Part shown: piece by piece, positions 16,873-26,402 of the stretch
Layout: every line of letters begins with the position of its first letter
Numbering within the stretch: the first letter of the stretch is position 1
Assembly (NCBI GenBank): GCA_016841425.1
Contig: JAENZE010000002.1
Span: 170,548 to 234,547 of the forward strand
Length of the DNA: 64,000 nt
Direction: 5' to 3'
Origin: Syntrophomonas sp.
Lineage (GTDB): Bacteria; Bacillota; Syntrophomonadia; Syntrophomonadales; Syntrophomonadaceae
Program-made: the position numbers and the translations under genes
Notes under the pieces: generated by a model
Database searches by the model: none
What the model was told of the DNA's origin: nothing
What the model saw: only the letters and a program-made list of their open reading frames with translations

Positions 16873-16926
16873 GCAGGAGATGCTTGCATGTTTAATGCAA
16901 GCATCTTCCTGCCGGTTGCTTTTTTA
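16873..16926. terminator. Bidirectional terminator
   Basis: A long stem of 17-18 bp (16873-16889 with 16895-16912) with a short loop is followed by a run of T at 16920-16925. It separates the pyrophosphatase gene from the convergent export operon and may serve both. Confidence 0.85.
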
Positions 16927-16946
16927 TTGAAGATAGGAACAAACCA

Positions 16947-18128
16947 TTAATCTCTTCGCAAAGCTTCTATGGGATCTAAACGAGATGCCTTGTTGGCCGG
17001 CAGCATTCCGAATAGGATGCCAATTCCAGCAGAAAAAATGAAGGCTAATAGCATAGTTGCCCATGATACCAAAGGCGGCCATTTAGCCAGTTTGGCTATT
17101 AAGTAAGCTCCGCCGACTCCCAGAGTCATGCCTATTATCCCTCCAATTAGGCATAACACTATTGCTTCAATAAGAAATTGTGTAAGTATATCTTTTCGAC
17201 GAGCCCCCAGGGCCATACGCAGCCCGATTTCCCGGGTGCGTTCGGTAACTGAAACCAGCATGATGTTCATTACCCCGATGCCTCCTACCAGCAAAGAGAT
17301 ACCGGCGACAGCACCGATGATCAGGGTCAGTATACCAGTAATGTTACCCACCATTTCCATCTGCTGGTCCAGGGTTTGGGACATATAGGTGACCCCATGG
17401 TGACGCCGTTCCAGGAATGTAACAACTTTTTCGGTAGTCGCCTGTACGTCTTCCTGATAATAAGTAGTACCTTCAATTTGACTGATATAATTCCAGGGGA
17501 AGATATCCATCCATACCCGGATTGGAACATAAACATACTGACTGTTTCCCATATTAAAAATGGAACCTTCTTGTTTTACTACTCCGATGACGGTGAGAGA
17601 AGTTCCGGCTATAACTATTTGCTCCCCTATAGCACTCTTTTTGAGGAAAAGCTCCTGGGCCAGGCCTTCGTCAATGGCTGCCAAACGGCGTCGGCCCTGT
17701 TCATCAGCACCGTTAAAGAAGCGGCCTTCTTTCATATTTAAATTGCGCATGGGAGCATAATCAGCGGAAACTCCTACCACCTGAACTGATTTGACATTTT
17801 TTCCGCCTCTAACCTGGCTATAAGCATAAGCACTGGGGGAGATATATTTTATTTCCGGAATTTGTTCTTTGATGGCTTCCATATCCTTAAGGGCAAACTC
17901 ATCACCGGTTCGAGGCTGGTCGGAACGCCAGTCAGTATATACGGCAAAAAGATTGCTGCCGATTTTCTCCATTTCACCCATTACTGTGGCTTGCCCCCCC
18001 TGACCGATGGCTACCACAGCAATTACTGCAGCAATACCTATTACTATTCCCAGGGTAGTAAGTGCTGATCTAAATAGGTTGGAGCGGATGGAATCCAAAG
18101 CTATCATGATGCTTTCAAGGATATTCAT
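16947..18128 (-). CDS. MacB/FtsX-type ABC transporter permease
   Basis: The 393-aa permease of a MacB-like export system has an N-terminal helix (ALTTLGIVIGIAAVIAVVAIG), a large extracytoplasmic domain (about residues 45-270) and three C-terminal helices around the FtsX signature TREIGLRMALGARRKDILTQFL. MacB-type transporters work by moving extracytoplasmic substrates with an adaptor protein. The start codon touches the ATPase gene (shared base at 18128), indicating translational coupling. Substrate is unknown: related systems export peptides, siderophores or antimicrobials. Confidence 0.92.
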   Translation of the reverse strand: MNILESIMIALDSIRSNLFRSALTTLGIVIGIAAVIAVVAIGQGGQATVMGEMEKIGSNLFAVYTDWRSDQPRTGDEFALKDMEAIKEQIPEIKYISPSAYAYSQVRGGKNVKSVQVVGVSADYAPMRNLNMKEGRFFNGADEQGRRRLAAIDEGLAQELFLKKSAIGEQIVIAGTSLTVIGVVKQEGSIFNMGNSQYVYVPIRVWMDIFPWNYISQIEGTTYYQEDVQATTEKVVTFLERRHHGVTYMSQTLDQQMEMVGNITGILTLIIGAVAGISLLVGGIGVMNIMLVSVTERTREIGLRMALGARRKDILTQFLIEAIVLCLIGGIIGMTLGVGGAYLIAKLAKWPPLVSWATMLLAFIFSAGIGILFGMLPANKASRLDPIEALRRD

Positions 18129-18841
18129 TAAAAATGCCCCCTTTGCTCTGGTGTGGTTGGAGAGGACAATAGCAATTCTTCCTTTTCGATTACGCCATCA
18201 CGGAAATGGATTATTCTCTGGCTGTAACGAGCAATGTCGGGTTCATGGGTAACTAAGACTATAGTAGTATCTTCTTTATGCAGCTGAGTGAAAATGTTCA
18301 TTATTTCCTCGCTGGTTTTGCTGTCCAGGTTTCCGGTAGGCTCATCTGCCAACAGAACTTTGGGGTGGTTTACCAGGGCTCTGGCAATGGCTACCCTCTG
18401 GTTTTGTCCTCCAGAAAGTTCAGTCGGACGATGGTCCAATCGATCCAGCATTCCCACTTTCCCCAGAGCCTCACGAGCTAATTCAAGCCGCTTTTGTTTA
18501 TTTACTCCAGCATAGAGCATAGGCAATTCCACATTACGTAAAGCTGTCATCCGGGGGAGGAGGTTGAAATTTTGAAATACGAAGCCGATTTTTTTATTGC
18601 GTATAAAAGCTAGCTCATCTGCGGTGACCTGGCTGATTTCCTGTCCATCCAGCCAATAGGAGCCAGAGGTTGGTTTGTCCAAACAGCCTATAAGGTTCAT
18701 GAAAGTAGATTTGCCAGAACCGGACGGGCCCATTATAGCAACATATTCTCCCGGTTTTATTGAAATGGTAACTCCGTCCAAAGCTCTTACCGGAAGAGTA
18801 TCAGGCCGATAAATTTTGCTCAAATTCTCTGCTTTGATCAT
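18128..18841 (-). CDS. MacB/LolD-type ABC transporter ATP-binding protein
   Basis: The 237-aa ATPase has Walker [10 protein letters not shown] (near residue 38), Q-loop [14 protein letters not shown], signature [15 protein letters not shown], Walker [13 protein letters not shown] and the H-loop VTHEPDIA. The NLD..T and the NFNLLP segment are typical of the LolD/MacB/YknY subfamily. SGGQNQ is a mild change from the usual SGGQQQ. Together with the permease and the adaptor it forms a YknXYZ-like tripartite exporter in the membrane. Confidence 0.94.
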   Translation of the reverse strand: MIKAENLSKIYRPDTLPVRALDGVTISIKPGEYVAIMGPSGSGKSTFMNLIGCLDKPTSGSYWLDGQEISQVTADELAFIRNKKIGFVFQNFNLLPRMTALRNVELPMLYAGVNKQKRLELAREALGKVGMLDRLDHRPTELSGGQNQRVAIARALVNHPKVLLADEPTGNLDSKTSEEIMNIFTQLHKEDTTIVLVTHEPDIARYSQRIIHFRDGVIEKEELLLSSPTTPEQRGHF

Positions 18842-20133
18842 GCCTTAACCTCATCTGCTACCGGGGTATTTTTGGCAGGTTTTACTGCCTGGCCCTCCTC
18901 CAAGGTTTCACCCGGTTCTAATATTACTATGTCACCTTTTTCCAGACCTGCAGTTATTTCTATATAGAGGTCTCCTTTAAGACCGGCAGTTACATCGATT
19001 TTAGCTGCTTTACCTTCTTTTATAATAAATACGTAAGATTCATTATCCTTTTCCACTAGAGCTTCATAGGGAATTACCAGCCTATTTTCTGTTTTCAAGG
19101 TGGTTATTTTTACATCTACGGTAAAGCCCGGCAGTAATCCAGGAGTAGCGGTATCTACTGCAATTTTGACCGGTATTTCTACCTGTTGAGACTGGCTGCT
19201 GGTGTTAATCTTAGCTTTTTGTGATACTTCCAGAACTTTGCCCCGGAAATCCTGATCAGGAAAGGCAGCAGCCTCAATAACAACTTCCTGGTCCTTTTTT
19301 ACTCTAGCAGCATCATACTCGCCAATACCCAGATGTACTTCTAATTTTTCCGGGTTGCCGATGGTTATCATGTGAGCTCCAGGGGCAGTTACGTCGCCAG
19401 CAGCAATTTCTACTGCCATTACTTCTCCTTCAATTCGGGCTGGAACAATAAACTGGGCCAGGTTTTCTTCTGCCAGCCGTAAAGCTTCCTGGGCACGGTG
19501 CAGATTCACTTCCATGCTTTTAAGTTCTGCTCCCTGAGGACCATTTATCATAGTATCAAAATCTTTTTTAGCCCGCAGGTAGGTTAAATGATCCGCTGCC
19601 CAAAGGGACTGGGCTTCTTCTAATTCTTTCAGAGACACTGCATCGGCATCATATAGTGTTTGAATTCTCTCCAGGTTCTTCTCGCTATTTTGAAAAGACT
19701 GCTCAGCGCTATTGTAAGTTGCTTGGATAATTTGTTTTTCTATTTCTGTTGGTGCAAAAGACTTCTGATAGGTTACTTCTTCCTCGGCCAAGCGAGCCTG
19801 AGCGTCGACCAAACTTAAGGCTTCAGTATCAGCTTCTAGCTCTGCTATTATCTGCCCCGGGGTTACTTTATCTCCAACTTTTACATGGACCTGGCGCACC
19901 AGGCGATCTGCGGGTGCATATATTTCCTGTTTTTCTACCAGCTCAATAGTGCCCGTGGCATAAACAGTCGAGCCCAGTTCTTCCATGGTAACTTCAGCAG
20001 TCTGTACTTCTATGGCTATGGGATTTTGGTTGCGGTACAAGTTTAAGCCTACAACTGCGGTAATCAAGAATACTAAAACCAGAGCTGCCAGGGTTTTAGT
20101 TCCGCCGGGGATTCTTTCAGTAATTGTGTGCAT
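18838..20133 (-). CDS. MacA/YknX-like membrane-fusion adaptor
   Basis: The adaptor (431 aa from ATG 20133, 8 bases after AGGAGG) has one N-terminal helix (residues about 14-32), a split biotinyl-lipoyl domain, a long helical hairpin (about 100-220, rich in Glu/Gln/Leu coiled coil) and beta-barrel/membrane-proximal domains ([17 protein letters not shown]). It would sit outside the membrane and couple MacB-type permease action to substrate release. The gene overlaps the ATPase start by four bases. An in-frame TTG one codon upstream (20136) is less likely. Confidence 0.92.
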   Translation of the reverse strand: MHTITERIPGGTKTLAALVLVFLITAVVGLNLYRNQNPIAIEVQTAEVTMEELGSTVYATGTIELVEKQEIYAPADRLVRQVHVKVGDKVTPGQIIAELEADTEALSLVDAQARLAEEEVTYQKSFAPTEIEKQIIQATYNSAEQSFQNSEKNLERIQTLYDADAVSLKELEEAQSLWAADHLTYLRAKKDFDTMINGPQGAELKSMEVNLHRAQEALRLAEENLAQFIVPARIEGEVMAVEIAAGDVTAPGAHMITIGNPEKLEVHLGIGEYDAARVKKDQEVVIEAAAFPDQDFRGKVLEVSQKAKINTSSQSQQVEIPVKIAVDTATPGLLPGFTVDVKITTLKTENRLVIPYEALVEKDNESYVFIIKEGKAAKIDVTAGLKGDLYIEITAGLEKGDIVILEPGETLEEGQAVKPAKNTPVADEVKA

Positions 20134-20279
20134 CAATTAGTCCTCCTTGAGCAGTATGAGAAAAGAAAAATGTTATTGGTCTCTTCACTACTTATAATTT
20201 TTATAAAGCTATAAACAACAGGGTTGGGGTACGGTATGTCATCACGAAACAACCTTGAGCTGGCTCGTACCTGGTTAAA

Positions 20280-20969
20280 TCATGTAGTCAGCAAAGCGGA
20301 CCCCACAGCAAATATGGCCCAGATAGCAAACATTAATATGGCATACGGTTTCGTTTTTCCCCGGCTGACAGCAGCTCCCCCCATAGAAAGTAACAGAACG
20401 GTCCACAAATAAAAGGGATCGATCTGGCGGGCGAGACTGGCGGCAAAGCCTGTGGAGCCAGGTGGAAAAAGCAGATATAGGCCGGTAGATACTTCTTCTA
20501 AATTAGCCGCTGGAGTCAAGGAGATTAGAATGCATCCTAACACTGAAGCAACAATCATAGGCAGGTAGGCATACACACTTACTGCAAAAAACTGCCGGTA
20601 AGGAGTCGGTTCGCCGCTGAACATATTACAAAGTTTAAGTAAGCCCGCTGCTATCAGGCAAAAAATCACCGCTGATAACGCTGCTCCTGCTACGACTGAG
20701 ATAGTGGCAGTTTTTACGGCTATGGCCATAAAATCAGCCGATTCTGGAGTAGTCTGCATTTGAGCTTGCATAGCTATTTGTATAAATTCTTTCGTTTTAG
20801 AAATGGTTAACAAAGAAAAAACCAAATTAATCATACAGGTAAAAATCAGTACCGGCAGCCAGGATGGTTTCTTCGCAACATCCTCAAAAACCGCCCGGGG
20901 GTTTAGAAAAGCCCCGATAATCCTCTGGAGAAAACTCATATTTGCTGAAGCTTCTAAATCAATATTCAT
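20280..20969 (-). CDS. Yip1-domain membrane protein
   Basis: The 229-aa protein has about five transmembrane helices and the Yip1 pattern: an N-terminal FLNPRAVFEDVAKKPSWLPVL, a pair of helices with LLKLCNMFSGEPTPYRQFFAVSVYAYLPM, then three more. Yip1 proteins are commonly found beside MacAB-like exporters in Firmicutes, but their function in bacteria is unknown. It is the first gene of the minus-strand operon, 147 bases ahead of the adaptor gene, with GGGAGGGG before its ATG. Confidence 0.8.
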   Translation of the reverse strand: MNIDLEASANMSFLQRIIGAFLNPRAVFEDVAKKPSWLPVLIFTCMINLVFSLLTISKTKEFIQIAMQAQMQTTPESADFMAIAVKTATISVVAGAALSAVIFCLIAAGLLKLCNMFSGEPTPYRQFFAVSVYAYLPMIVASVLGCILISLTPAANLEEVSTGLYLLFPPGSTGFAASLARQIDPFYLWTVLLLSMGGAAVSRGKTKPYAILMFAIWAIFAVGSALLTT

Positions 20970-21704
20970 ATTGTACCCCTCCCTAACAGACTTTACTTAG
21001 CACTTGACATATGCCGGAAATATTTACTTATTACCGTGTTAATGACATTTCATTTTACTCCAGGGATGGTGCATCTTCTTTTTATAAAACAACTCCGGTA
21101 GGAGGCGAATTTTTATTAATCCCCGGGAATATCTATGTGTCCTTGATACTTTTACTTATTAATACATTTCTTAATGTAAATAAACATACTAACTCTACAA
21201 TATATGACGCCTTAGAAAGGCAATTTGTGACAGACAGGTGTTTTGTTTAGTTCAGCTAATTCTACCAGCAACAACACCTTGAATCATGATTTATATGCTC
21301 CCCCCTAGGCACAAAATTAGCCGGACGGTTTTTTAGCAAATAGAACGGCAGCTAAATTCTTTTTTATTTTAACGCAATTAGTTATGCTTGTGCAGGAAAT
21401 CATTCTTAGTGATGCCACATTTCCTCAAAGGGTGGATTAATTAATGTTAGAAACTAAACTGTTCCAGGGATATATACGATTGCCCGGGATTCTATAAATA
21501 AAAAGCATTTCCATCCTGTTCCTGCATACAACTGGTATTCATATAAACCAACTTGGATCTCCTTCTGGCATAATATTTTTCTATGTCCAGTCTAGTTTTT
21601 AATTGTGAAAATTTCTTTTCTGCATAAACTCAGCCCGGTAAAAATATTAATGGTACAAAGTATAAAAAAGATAATTATTTTCCAGGAAAGCAGGTAGGCG
21701 TGGT
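20970..21704. other. Long AT-rich divergent intergenic region
   Basis: This 735-base stretch between the export operon and spoIIM should hold both promoters. A perfect palindrome TACATT-tctt-AATGTA at 21163-21178 could be an operator. A possible sigma-E-type promoter for spoIIM is described separately. The longest ORF (79 codons, 21011-21250) has no ribosome site and I do not accept it. Confidence 0.4.
21505..21532 (+). promoter_or_regulatory. Weak candidate sigma-E-type promoter upstream of spoIIM
   Basis: CATACAAC at 21525-21532 matches seven of eight positions of the sigma-E -10 (CATACAMT); a poor -35-like GCATTTC lies 13 bases upstream. spoIIM is sigma-E dependent in Bacillus. The leader would be about 165 bases, so this call is tentative. 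Confidence 0.25.
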
Positions 21705-22316
21705 ATGGGGCTGAAACACAGGATCAGGCAGCATCTGAAAGAGAATTCGGTACAATATATTTTGATTCTGGGAATTTTTATTATCGGTTTTATACTGGGC
21801 TTTTTGAATGTTCGGGGGTTGGATGATGAAGTAAAACAGTATTTAGTAGTGATGTTAGACAATTACCTGCGGGGAGGCTTAGAAGGAGACCTTTATGGCA
21901 AAAGCATCCTAATAACCGCCTTTATCAAGCAGGCGGAGACTATTTTCAGTATCTGGCTGCTGGGGCTTACGGTCATAGGGCTTCCCTTAATTCTGGCAGT
22001 AGTTTTCCTGCGGGCGTTTTCACTGGGGTTCACGGTTGGATTTCTGTTCCAGCAAAAAGCAGGTGCAGGCATGCTGCTGAGTATGGTATCAATATTACCG
22101 CAAAATCTGGTATATATGCCCTGCCTTATCATTGCTGGCGTAGTTGCTATGAATTTTTCAGTTTACATTGTTAAAAGCAGAACTTCCGGAGGAAATAGTC
22201 TGAGTGTCGCTTTACTGGCTTATAGTATAGTCATGCTGCTGCTGCTGCTTGCTTTTGCCCTGGGGGCTTTTATAGAAGCCTACCTTTCTCCCTGGCTGTT
22301 AGGGTTATGTGTGTAA
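21705..22316 (+). CDS. spoIIM: SpoIIM, engulfment membrane protein
   Basis: SpoIIM is the mother-cell membrane part of the SpoIID-SpoIIM-SpoIIP complex that drives engulfment. The 203-aa product has the expected layout: short basic N-terminus, first helix ILILGIFIIGFILGFLNV, a polar loop (GLDDEVKQYLVVMLDNYLRGG), then four more helices with the characteristic GLPLILAVVFLRAFSLGFTVGFLFQQ and SILPQNLVYMPCLI stretches. It is followed by a small membrane gene and xerD, an arrangement known from Bacillus. The spo genes in this window are all of usual length. Confidence 0.95.
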   Translation: MGLKHRIRQHLKENSVQYILILGIFIIGFILGFLNVRGLDDEVKQYLVVMLDNYLRGGLEGDLYGKSILITAFIKQAETIFSIWLLGLTVIGLPLILAVVFLRAFSLGFTVGFLFQQKAGAGMLLSMVSILPQNLVYMPCLIIAGVVAMNFSVYIVKSRTSGGNSLSVALLAYSIVMLLLLLAFALGAFIEAYLSPWLLGLCV

Positions 22317-22338
22317 ATAAATATAAGGGGTGATAAAT

Positions 22339-22599
22339 TTGATCATAGTGATGGGCAGATGGAAACAAAAGGTATTAAAATTCCTGGGAATTCTGGTGCT
22401 GATTATGGCATTTGTAATGGCCGTACCTGCTATTACAGGGATGCTGGTAAATCAAGTTCCGGCTTTTAGCGGGTGGCTGCAGGATGAACATCCCAGTGGA
22501 AACCCGATGCGGGTGGAAACTGATGAAAATTCAGGCACCTTTAATCAAGTGCTTGATCAATTTGTAATTAAACTGCAGGATTTTTATTACGAACGTTAG
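22339..22599 (+). CDS. Small membrane protein in the YqzK position
   Basis: The product (about 86 aa) has one N-terminal helix (VLKFLGILVLIMAFVMAVPAITGMLV) and a short extracytoplasmic tail ending QFVIKLQDFYYER. In Bacillus a small membrane protein (YqzK, DUF4227) lies just before xerD/ripX; this gene has the same place and size class, but I cannot confirm homology. AAGGGG at 22325-22330 lies 8 bases before TTG 22339; GTG 22330 and ATG 22351 are alternative starts. Confidence 0.5.
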   Translation: MIIVMGRWKQKVLKFLGILVLIMAFVMAVPAITGMLVNQVPAFSGWLQDEHPSGNPMRVETDENSGTFNQVLDQFVIKLQDFYYER

Positions 22600-22660
22600 C
22601 AGTAGGGAGGAAATGAGCTTCGTCATGTCAAACTAAGTAGAAAAAAGCGGGAGTAATGCT

Positions 22661-23551
22661 ATGGACAGCCACATATCAGCTTTTATGGATTATTTGGATT
22701 TTGAAAAGGGACTGGCTGCTAATACCCGGGCAGCATACCGTAGGGATTTGGGAAAGTTTTTCGCGTTTGTTCAGGAAACGCTCTCTTGTTATTCCCTTAA
22801 TGAAATAAGCAAATCTGACATTATTGCTTTTCTAGCCTGGCAGATGGAATCCGGAGCAGAATACTCTACTGTTGCACGCAGTCTTTCAAGTATAAAGACA
22901 TTTTATAAATTTTTAGTTTTAGATGGGTTCCTTGCCGTTAACCCGGCAGGGGATCTGGAAACTCCTAAAATAAAGAGAAAGCTGCCCCAGGTGCTTTCTG
23001 TAAATGAAGTGGACAGGTTGATGGAAGTGCCTAATGTAATTTTACCACTGGGCATAAGGGATAGAGCCATGCTGGAATTAATGTATGGAACCGGAGTCCG
23101 GGTATCGGAATTACTATCCCTGCAGGTTGATGATATTAACCTTACCGCCGGATTCCTCCGCTGTTTTGGCAAAGGAAGAAAAGAAAGGATAATACCGGTA
23201 AACCAGACCGCCAGCGACTGGGTTCACAGATACCTGGCCAGAAGCCGCAACCTGCTGGTTAAAGCAAACTCGGAAAGGACTTTATTTCTTAATTCCCGGG
23301 GGAACAGACTAAGCCGTCAGGGGTTTTTTAAAATCTTAATTGGATATGTGCAGATCGCGGATATTCATAAAGATGTTACTCCGCACACCTTAAGGCATTC
23401 ATTTGCTACCCATCTTCTGGAAAATGGTGCTGACTTGCGAGCAGTCCAAGAAATGCTGGGACATGCAGATATATCAACTACTCAGATATATACTCATTTA
23501 ACCAGGTCCAGACTTCGGGAAGTATATCAACAGTATCATCCCCGGGCCTGA
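22661..23551 (+). CDS. xerD: XerD-type tyrosine recombinase
   Basis: The 296-aa site-specific recombinase resolves chromosome dimers at dif together with XerC. It has the N-terminal SAM-like domain (residues 1-90) and all catalytic residues: Arg147 in GTGVRVSELL, Lys171, His242-x-x-Arg245 in HTLRHSFATHLL, His268 in LGHADISTT and nucleophile Tyr277. Length and position between spoIIM and deoB match the bacillar ripX/xerD locus, which argues for the housekeeping enzyme and against a mobile-element integrase. The ATG has a GGGAG site. Confidence 0.93.
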   Translation: MDSHISAFMDYLDFEKGLAANTRAAYRRDLGKFFAFVQETLSCYSLNEISKSDIIAFLAWQMESGAEYSTVARSLSSIKTFYKFLVLDGFLAVNPAGDLETPKIKRKLPQVLSVNEVDRLMEVPNVILPLGIRDRAMLELMYGTGVRVSELLSLQVDDINLTAGFLRCFGKGRKERIIPVNQTASDWVHRYLARSRNLLVKANSERTLFLNSRGNRLSRQGFFKILIGYVQIADIHKDVTPHTLRHSFATHLLENGADLRAVQEMLGHADISTTQIYTHLTRSRLREVYQQYHPRA

Positions 23552-23605
23552 ATGCATGCTAATTCCATGGCAGGGGAACAACCATTTATGAAAATTGGCT
23601 CAGGG

Positions 23606-23757
23606 TGGGGGCTGAATGCTTAAGAACGCTTGGGGCCGGTCTTAATTCTTAAGTATGAGTTAGCTGGGCCAGGTTTTGGATTGATTGACTTGAAGAGATG
23701 TATGGTCGCTGCTCGAATCGCCTTTCCCCCTGTGCTAACCTTAAGTATTCATCCCCA
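23606..23757. repeat. Inverted-repeat-bounded element (MITE-like or structured RNA)
   Basis: The ends TGGGGGCTGAATGCTTAAG (23606-23624) and CTTAAGTATTCATCCCCA (23740-23757) are near-perfect inverted repeats about 115 bases apart. A nested perfect repeat CTTAAGAA/TTCTTAAG (23619-23626 and 23646-23653) and GTTAGC/GCTAAC add further pairing. CTTAAG occurs three times. The element has no ORF and lies in the 319-base gap between xerD and deoB, which are otherwise neighbours in related genomes. Confidence 0.5.
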
Positions 23758-23870
23758 TGAAGTTATTTTCTAATAAATTGTTGAAGATAATAAAATATAA
23801 ATACTATGGTCATTTGGTGCGGGAGAGGTGAGACTTTCTCAATGTTTTATTTTATGGAGGGAGACTTATA

Positions 23871-25043
23871 ATGCCAAGAAGAGCTATATTGATTGTACTT
23901 GATGGAGTTGGAATAGGGGAGATGGAGGACAGTTATCTCTATGGTGATCAAGGGAGCAATTCATTGAAAAATACCGCCCAAGCAGTAGGTGGACTGAAGC
24001 TGCCAAACCTAAAGAAACTGGGACTGGGAAATATTGAGGAGATATTGGGGGTAGATCCAGTTGATCAGCCAGTTGGGGCGTATGGGAAAATGGAGGAAAA
24101 GTCTTGTGGTAAAGATAGTACTGTGGGGCACTGGGAAATGATGGGTTTGATCATGGAAAAACCTTTTCCTACTTATCCGCAGGGTTTTCCGTCTGAAATC
24201 ATTGATGAATTTGAAAGAGCGATAGGAAGAAAGACCATTGGCAACAAAGTGGCCTCTGGTACCGAGATAATAAACGAACTGGGAGAAGAACATATAAGAA
24301 CCGGTTATCCTATAGTATATACATCTGCCGACAGCGTGTTTCAGATAGCAGCCCACGAAGAGGTGGTTCCGGTAGAACAGCTGTACCAGTGGTGTTTGAC
24401 TGCACGTCGGTTACTGCTGGGAGATAATGGTGTGGGGAGAGTGATCGCCAGGCCTTTCCTGGGTGAAAGTGGATGCTGTACCCGAACCAGCAACCGTCAT
24501 GATTTTTCCCTGGAGCCGGGAAGAAATATCCTGGATATATTGCTGGAGAAAGATCGAACAGTCATTGGGGTTGGAAAAATTAAGGACCTATTTGCCGGTC
24601 GGGGATTAAGTGAATCATTTCCCACCAAAAGCAATCAGGAGGGGATTCTTAAAATACAGGAACTGGTCAAAGCGGGGGCAGGGGATTTAATATTTGCTAA
24701 CTTATTAGATTTTGACCAGACATACGGACACCGCAATGATGCCTCAGGATATGCAGCAGCCCTGACAGAATTCGATCAGGCCCTGGGTACCTTACTCAAT
24801 TTAATGCTGCCGGATGACCTGCTGATTATTACTGCGGATCATGGTAATGATCCCACTACTCCAAGTACCGACCATTCACGCGAATATGTTCCTTTGTTGA
24901 TATATGGCAAAAAAATCAGGCCTGGTATAGAGTTGGGAACAAGGAGCAGTTTTGCTGATGTAGGCCATACCATTGCCAGTTATCTGGAGGTTAATGTATC
25001 TGATCTGGCCGGAGAGAGTTTTCTTGAATTAATAAGGAGTTAA
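23871..25043 (+). CDS. deoB: Phosphopentomutase
   Basis: The 390-aa enzyme interconverts ribose or deoxyribose 1-phosphate and 5-phosphate in nucleoside salvage. It belongs to the alkaline-phosphatase superfamily and shows the metal-site motifs ILIVLDGVGIGEMED (start), GKDSTVGHWEMMG with the phospho-acceptor Thr, and DHGNDPTTPSTDHSREYVPLL. Length is usual. The gene follows GGAGGGAG by eight bases and overlaps the start of the nucleoside phosphorylase by a base, as in the Bacillus drm-pupG arrangement. Confidence 0.96.
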   Translation: MPRRAILIVLDGVGIGEMEDSYLYGDQGSNSLKNTAQAVGGLKLPNLKKLGLGNIEEILGVDPVDQPVGAYGKMEEKSCGKDSTVGHWEMMGLIMEKPFPTYPQGFPSEIIDEFERAIGRKTIGNKVASGTEIINELGEEHIRTGYPIVYTSADSVFQIAAHEEVVPVEQLYQWCLTARRLLLGDNGVGRVIARPFLGESGCCTRTSNRHDFSLEPGRNILDILLEKDRTVIGVGKIKDLFAGRGLSESFPTKSNQEGILKIQELVKAGAGDLIFANLLDFDQTYGHRNDASGYAAALTEFDQALGTLLNLMLPDDLLIITADHGNDPTTPSTDHSREYVPLLIYGKKIRPGIELGTRSSFADVGHTIASYLEVNVSDLAGESFLELIRS

Positions 25044-25045
25044 TG

Positions 25046-26350
25046 ATGAATTTTCAGGATATTATCAGAAAGAAGAGAGATGGAAAGTCCTTAGATGAAA
25101 TTGAGATCAAGTACCTGGTTAAGGGGATAAGTGATGGTTCCCTGCCGGATTACCAGGTATCTGCCTGGGCTATGGCTGTATACTTCCAGGGGATGGACGA
25201 TAGGGAGACACGTGATCTGGCTATGGCCATGGCCTATTCCGGGGATGTGGTTGACCTGTCATTCATACCAGGTATAAAGGTGGATAAGCATAGTACAGGG
25301 GGCGTAGGGGATAAGACTACGCTGGTAGTAATACCCCTGGTGGCTGCCGCCGGTGTTCCAGTGGCAAAGATGTCTGGGCGGGGTTTGGGACATACTGGAG
25401 GTACAGTAGATAAGTATGCCTCTATTCCTGGTTTCCAAGTAGAGAGGGGATTTACAGAATTCACCAATCAGGTGCAGCAGGTGGGAGCCGCTGTGATATC
25501 TCAGAGTGGTAATCTGGTGCCAGCGGATAAGAAACTGTATGCTATAAGGGATGTAACCGCAACAGTAGAAAGTATACCGCTTATTGCTTCCAGCATTATG
25601 AGCAAAAAAATTGCTTCCGGCGCAGACAGTATTCTTCTGGATGTCAAAGTAGGTTCAGGTGCATTTATGAATGAACAGCAAGAAGCAGAAAATCTGGCCC
25701 GAACCATGGTAGAGATAGGCAAAAGGGCGGGGCGGCAGACCATTGCAGTCTTAAGCGATATGGATCAGCCGCTGGGCCGAATGGTGGGGAATACTCTGGA
25801 AGTAAAAGAAGCTGTAGATTGTCTCCGAGGCCAAGGCCCGGATGATCTGCTGGAGTTATCTGTAGTACTAGCCTCATATATGCTCATACTGGGAGGAAAA
25901 TGTTCAGGTTTGGAGGAAGCCAGCTGCTGTATAAAAAAACTTCTTTACTCCGGCCAGGGATTGGCAAAATTCAATGAACTAGTTCAAGCTCAAGGGGGGT
26001 CTTTGAATTATAACCTGGAAAATTACGGACTGATCGAAGCTACTATCAAGAGAAAAGTATTAGCAGATGATCAGGGTTTCATCTCCGCCCTGGACGCATA
26101 TAGAATTGGTCATACCGCAATGATGCTGGGGGCGGGAAGGGAAAGACTGGAAGACCGTATCGATTATGCGGTGGGTATAGAAATATTAAAAAAACGTGGA
26201 GATTTTGTGTACCCGGGAGACGTTCTGGCAGTATTACACATAAATGATGAAAACAAAATTGAAACAGCCAGCAAGGAGATTTTACGGGCTTACACAATCA
26301 CCCCCAACCGGCCGGAAAACAAACCACTGATATTAGACATAATAGAATAA
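25046..26350 (+). CDS. pdp: Pyrimidine-nucleoside phosphorylase
   Basis: The 434-aa enzyme cleaves uridine and (deoxy)thymidine with phosphate to the base and (deoxy)ribose 1-phosphate, which DeoB then uses. It shows the phosphate-binding KVDKHSTGGVGDKT, the family signature SGRGLGHTGGTVDK, the SIMSKKIASGADSILLDVKVG segment and a C-terminal domain typical of family members of 430-440 aa. ATG 25046 lies 6 bases after AAGGAG; ATG 25043 immediately before it is less well spaced. In Bacillus a purine phosphorylase occupies this place, so the substrate type differs here. Confidence 0.94.
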   Translation: MNFQDIIRKKRDGKSLDEIEIKYLVKGISDGSLPDYQVSAWAMAVYFQGMDDRETRDLAMAMAYSGDVVDLSFIPGIKVDKHSTGGVGDKTTLVVIPLVAAAGVPVAKMSGRGLGHTGGTVDKYASIPGFQVERGFTEFTNQVQQVGAAVISQSGNLVPADKKLYAIRDVTATVESIPLIASSIMSKKIASGADSILLDVKVGSGAFMNEQQEAENLARTMVEIGKRAGRQTIAVLSDMDQPLGRMVGNTLEVKEAVDCLRGQGPDDLLELSVVLASYMLILGGKCSGLEEASCCIKKLLYSGQGLAKFNELVQAQGGSLNYNLENYGLIEATIKRKVLADDQGFISALDAYRIGHTAMMLGAGRERLEDRIDYAVGIEILKKRGDFVYPGDVLAVLHINDENKIETASKEILRAYTITPNRPENKPLILDIIE

Positions 26351-26353
26351 GAT

Positions 26354-26402
26354 AAAGGGAAGCTTGACCCCCTTTAGTTGTTGTGATCAAGCTCCCCCTT
26401 TT
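26354..26402. terminator. Terminator after pyrimidine-nucleoside phosphorylase
   Basis: AAAGGGAAGCTTGA (26354-26367) pairs with TCAAGCTcCCCCTTTT (26387-26402) around a 19-base loop, ending in a T-run. It is placed 4 bases after the stop codon. Confidence 0.7.

Noticed and set aside
21011..21250. 79-codon plus-strand ORF in the region before spoIIM
   Set aside because: It has no ribosome site, unconvincing composition and lies in an AT-rich promoter region.
22661..23551. Phage or mobile-element integrase
   Set aside because: Length, motifs and the spoIIM-xerD-deoB order identify the chromosomal XerD; no phage genes or attachment sites are near.
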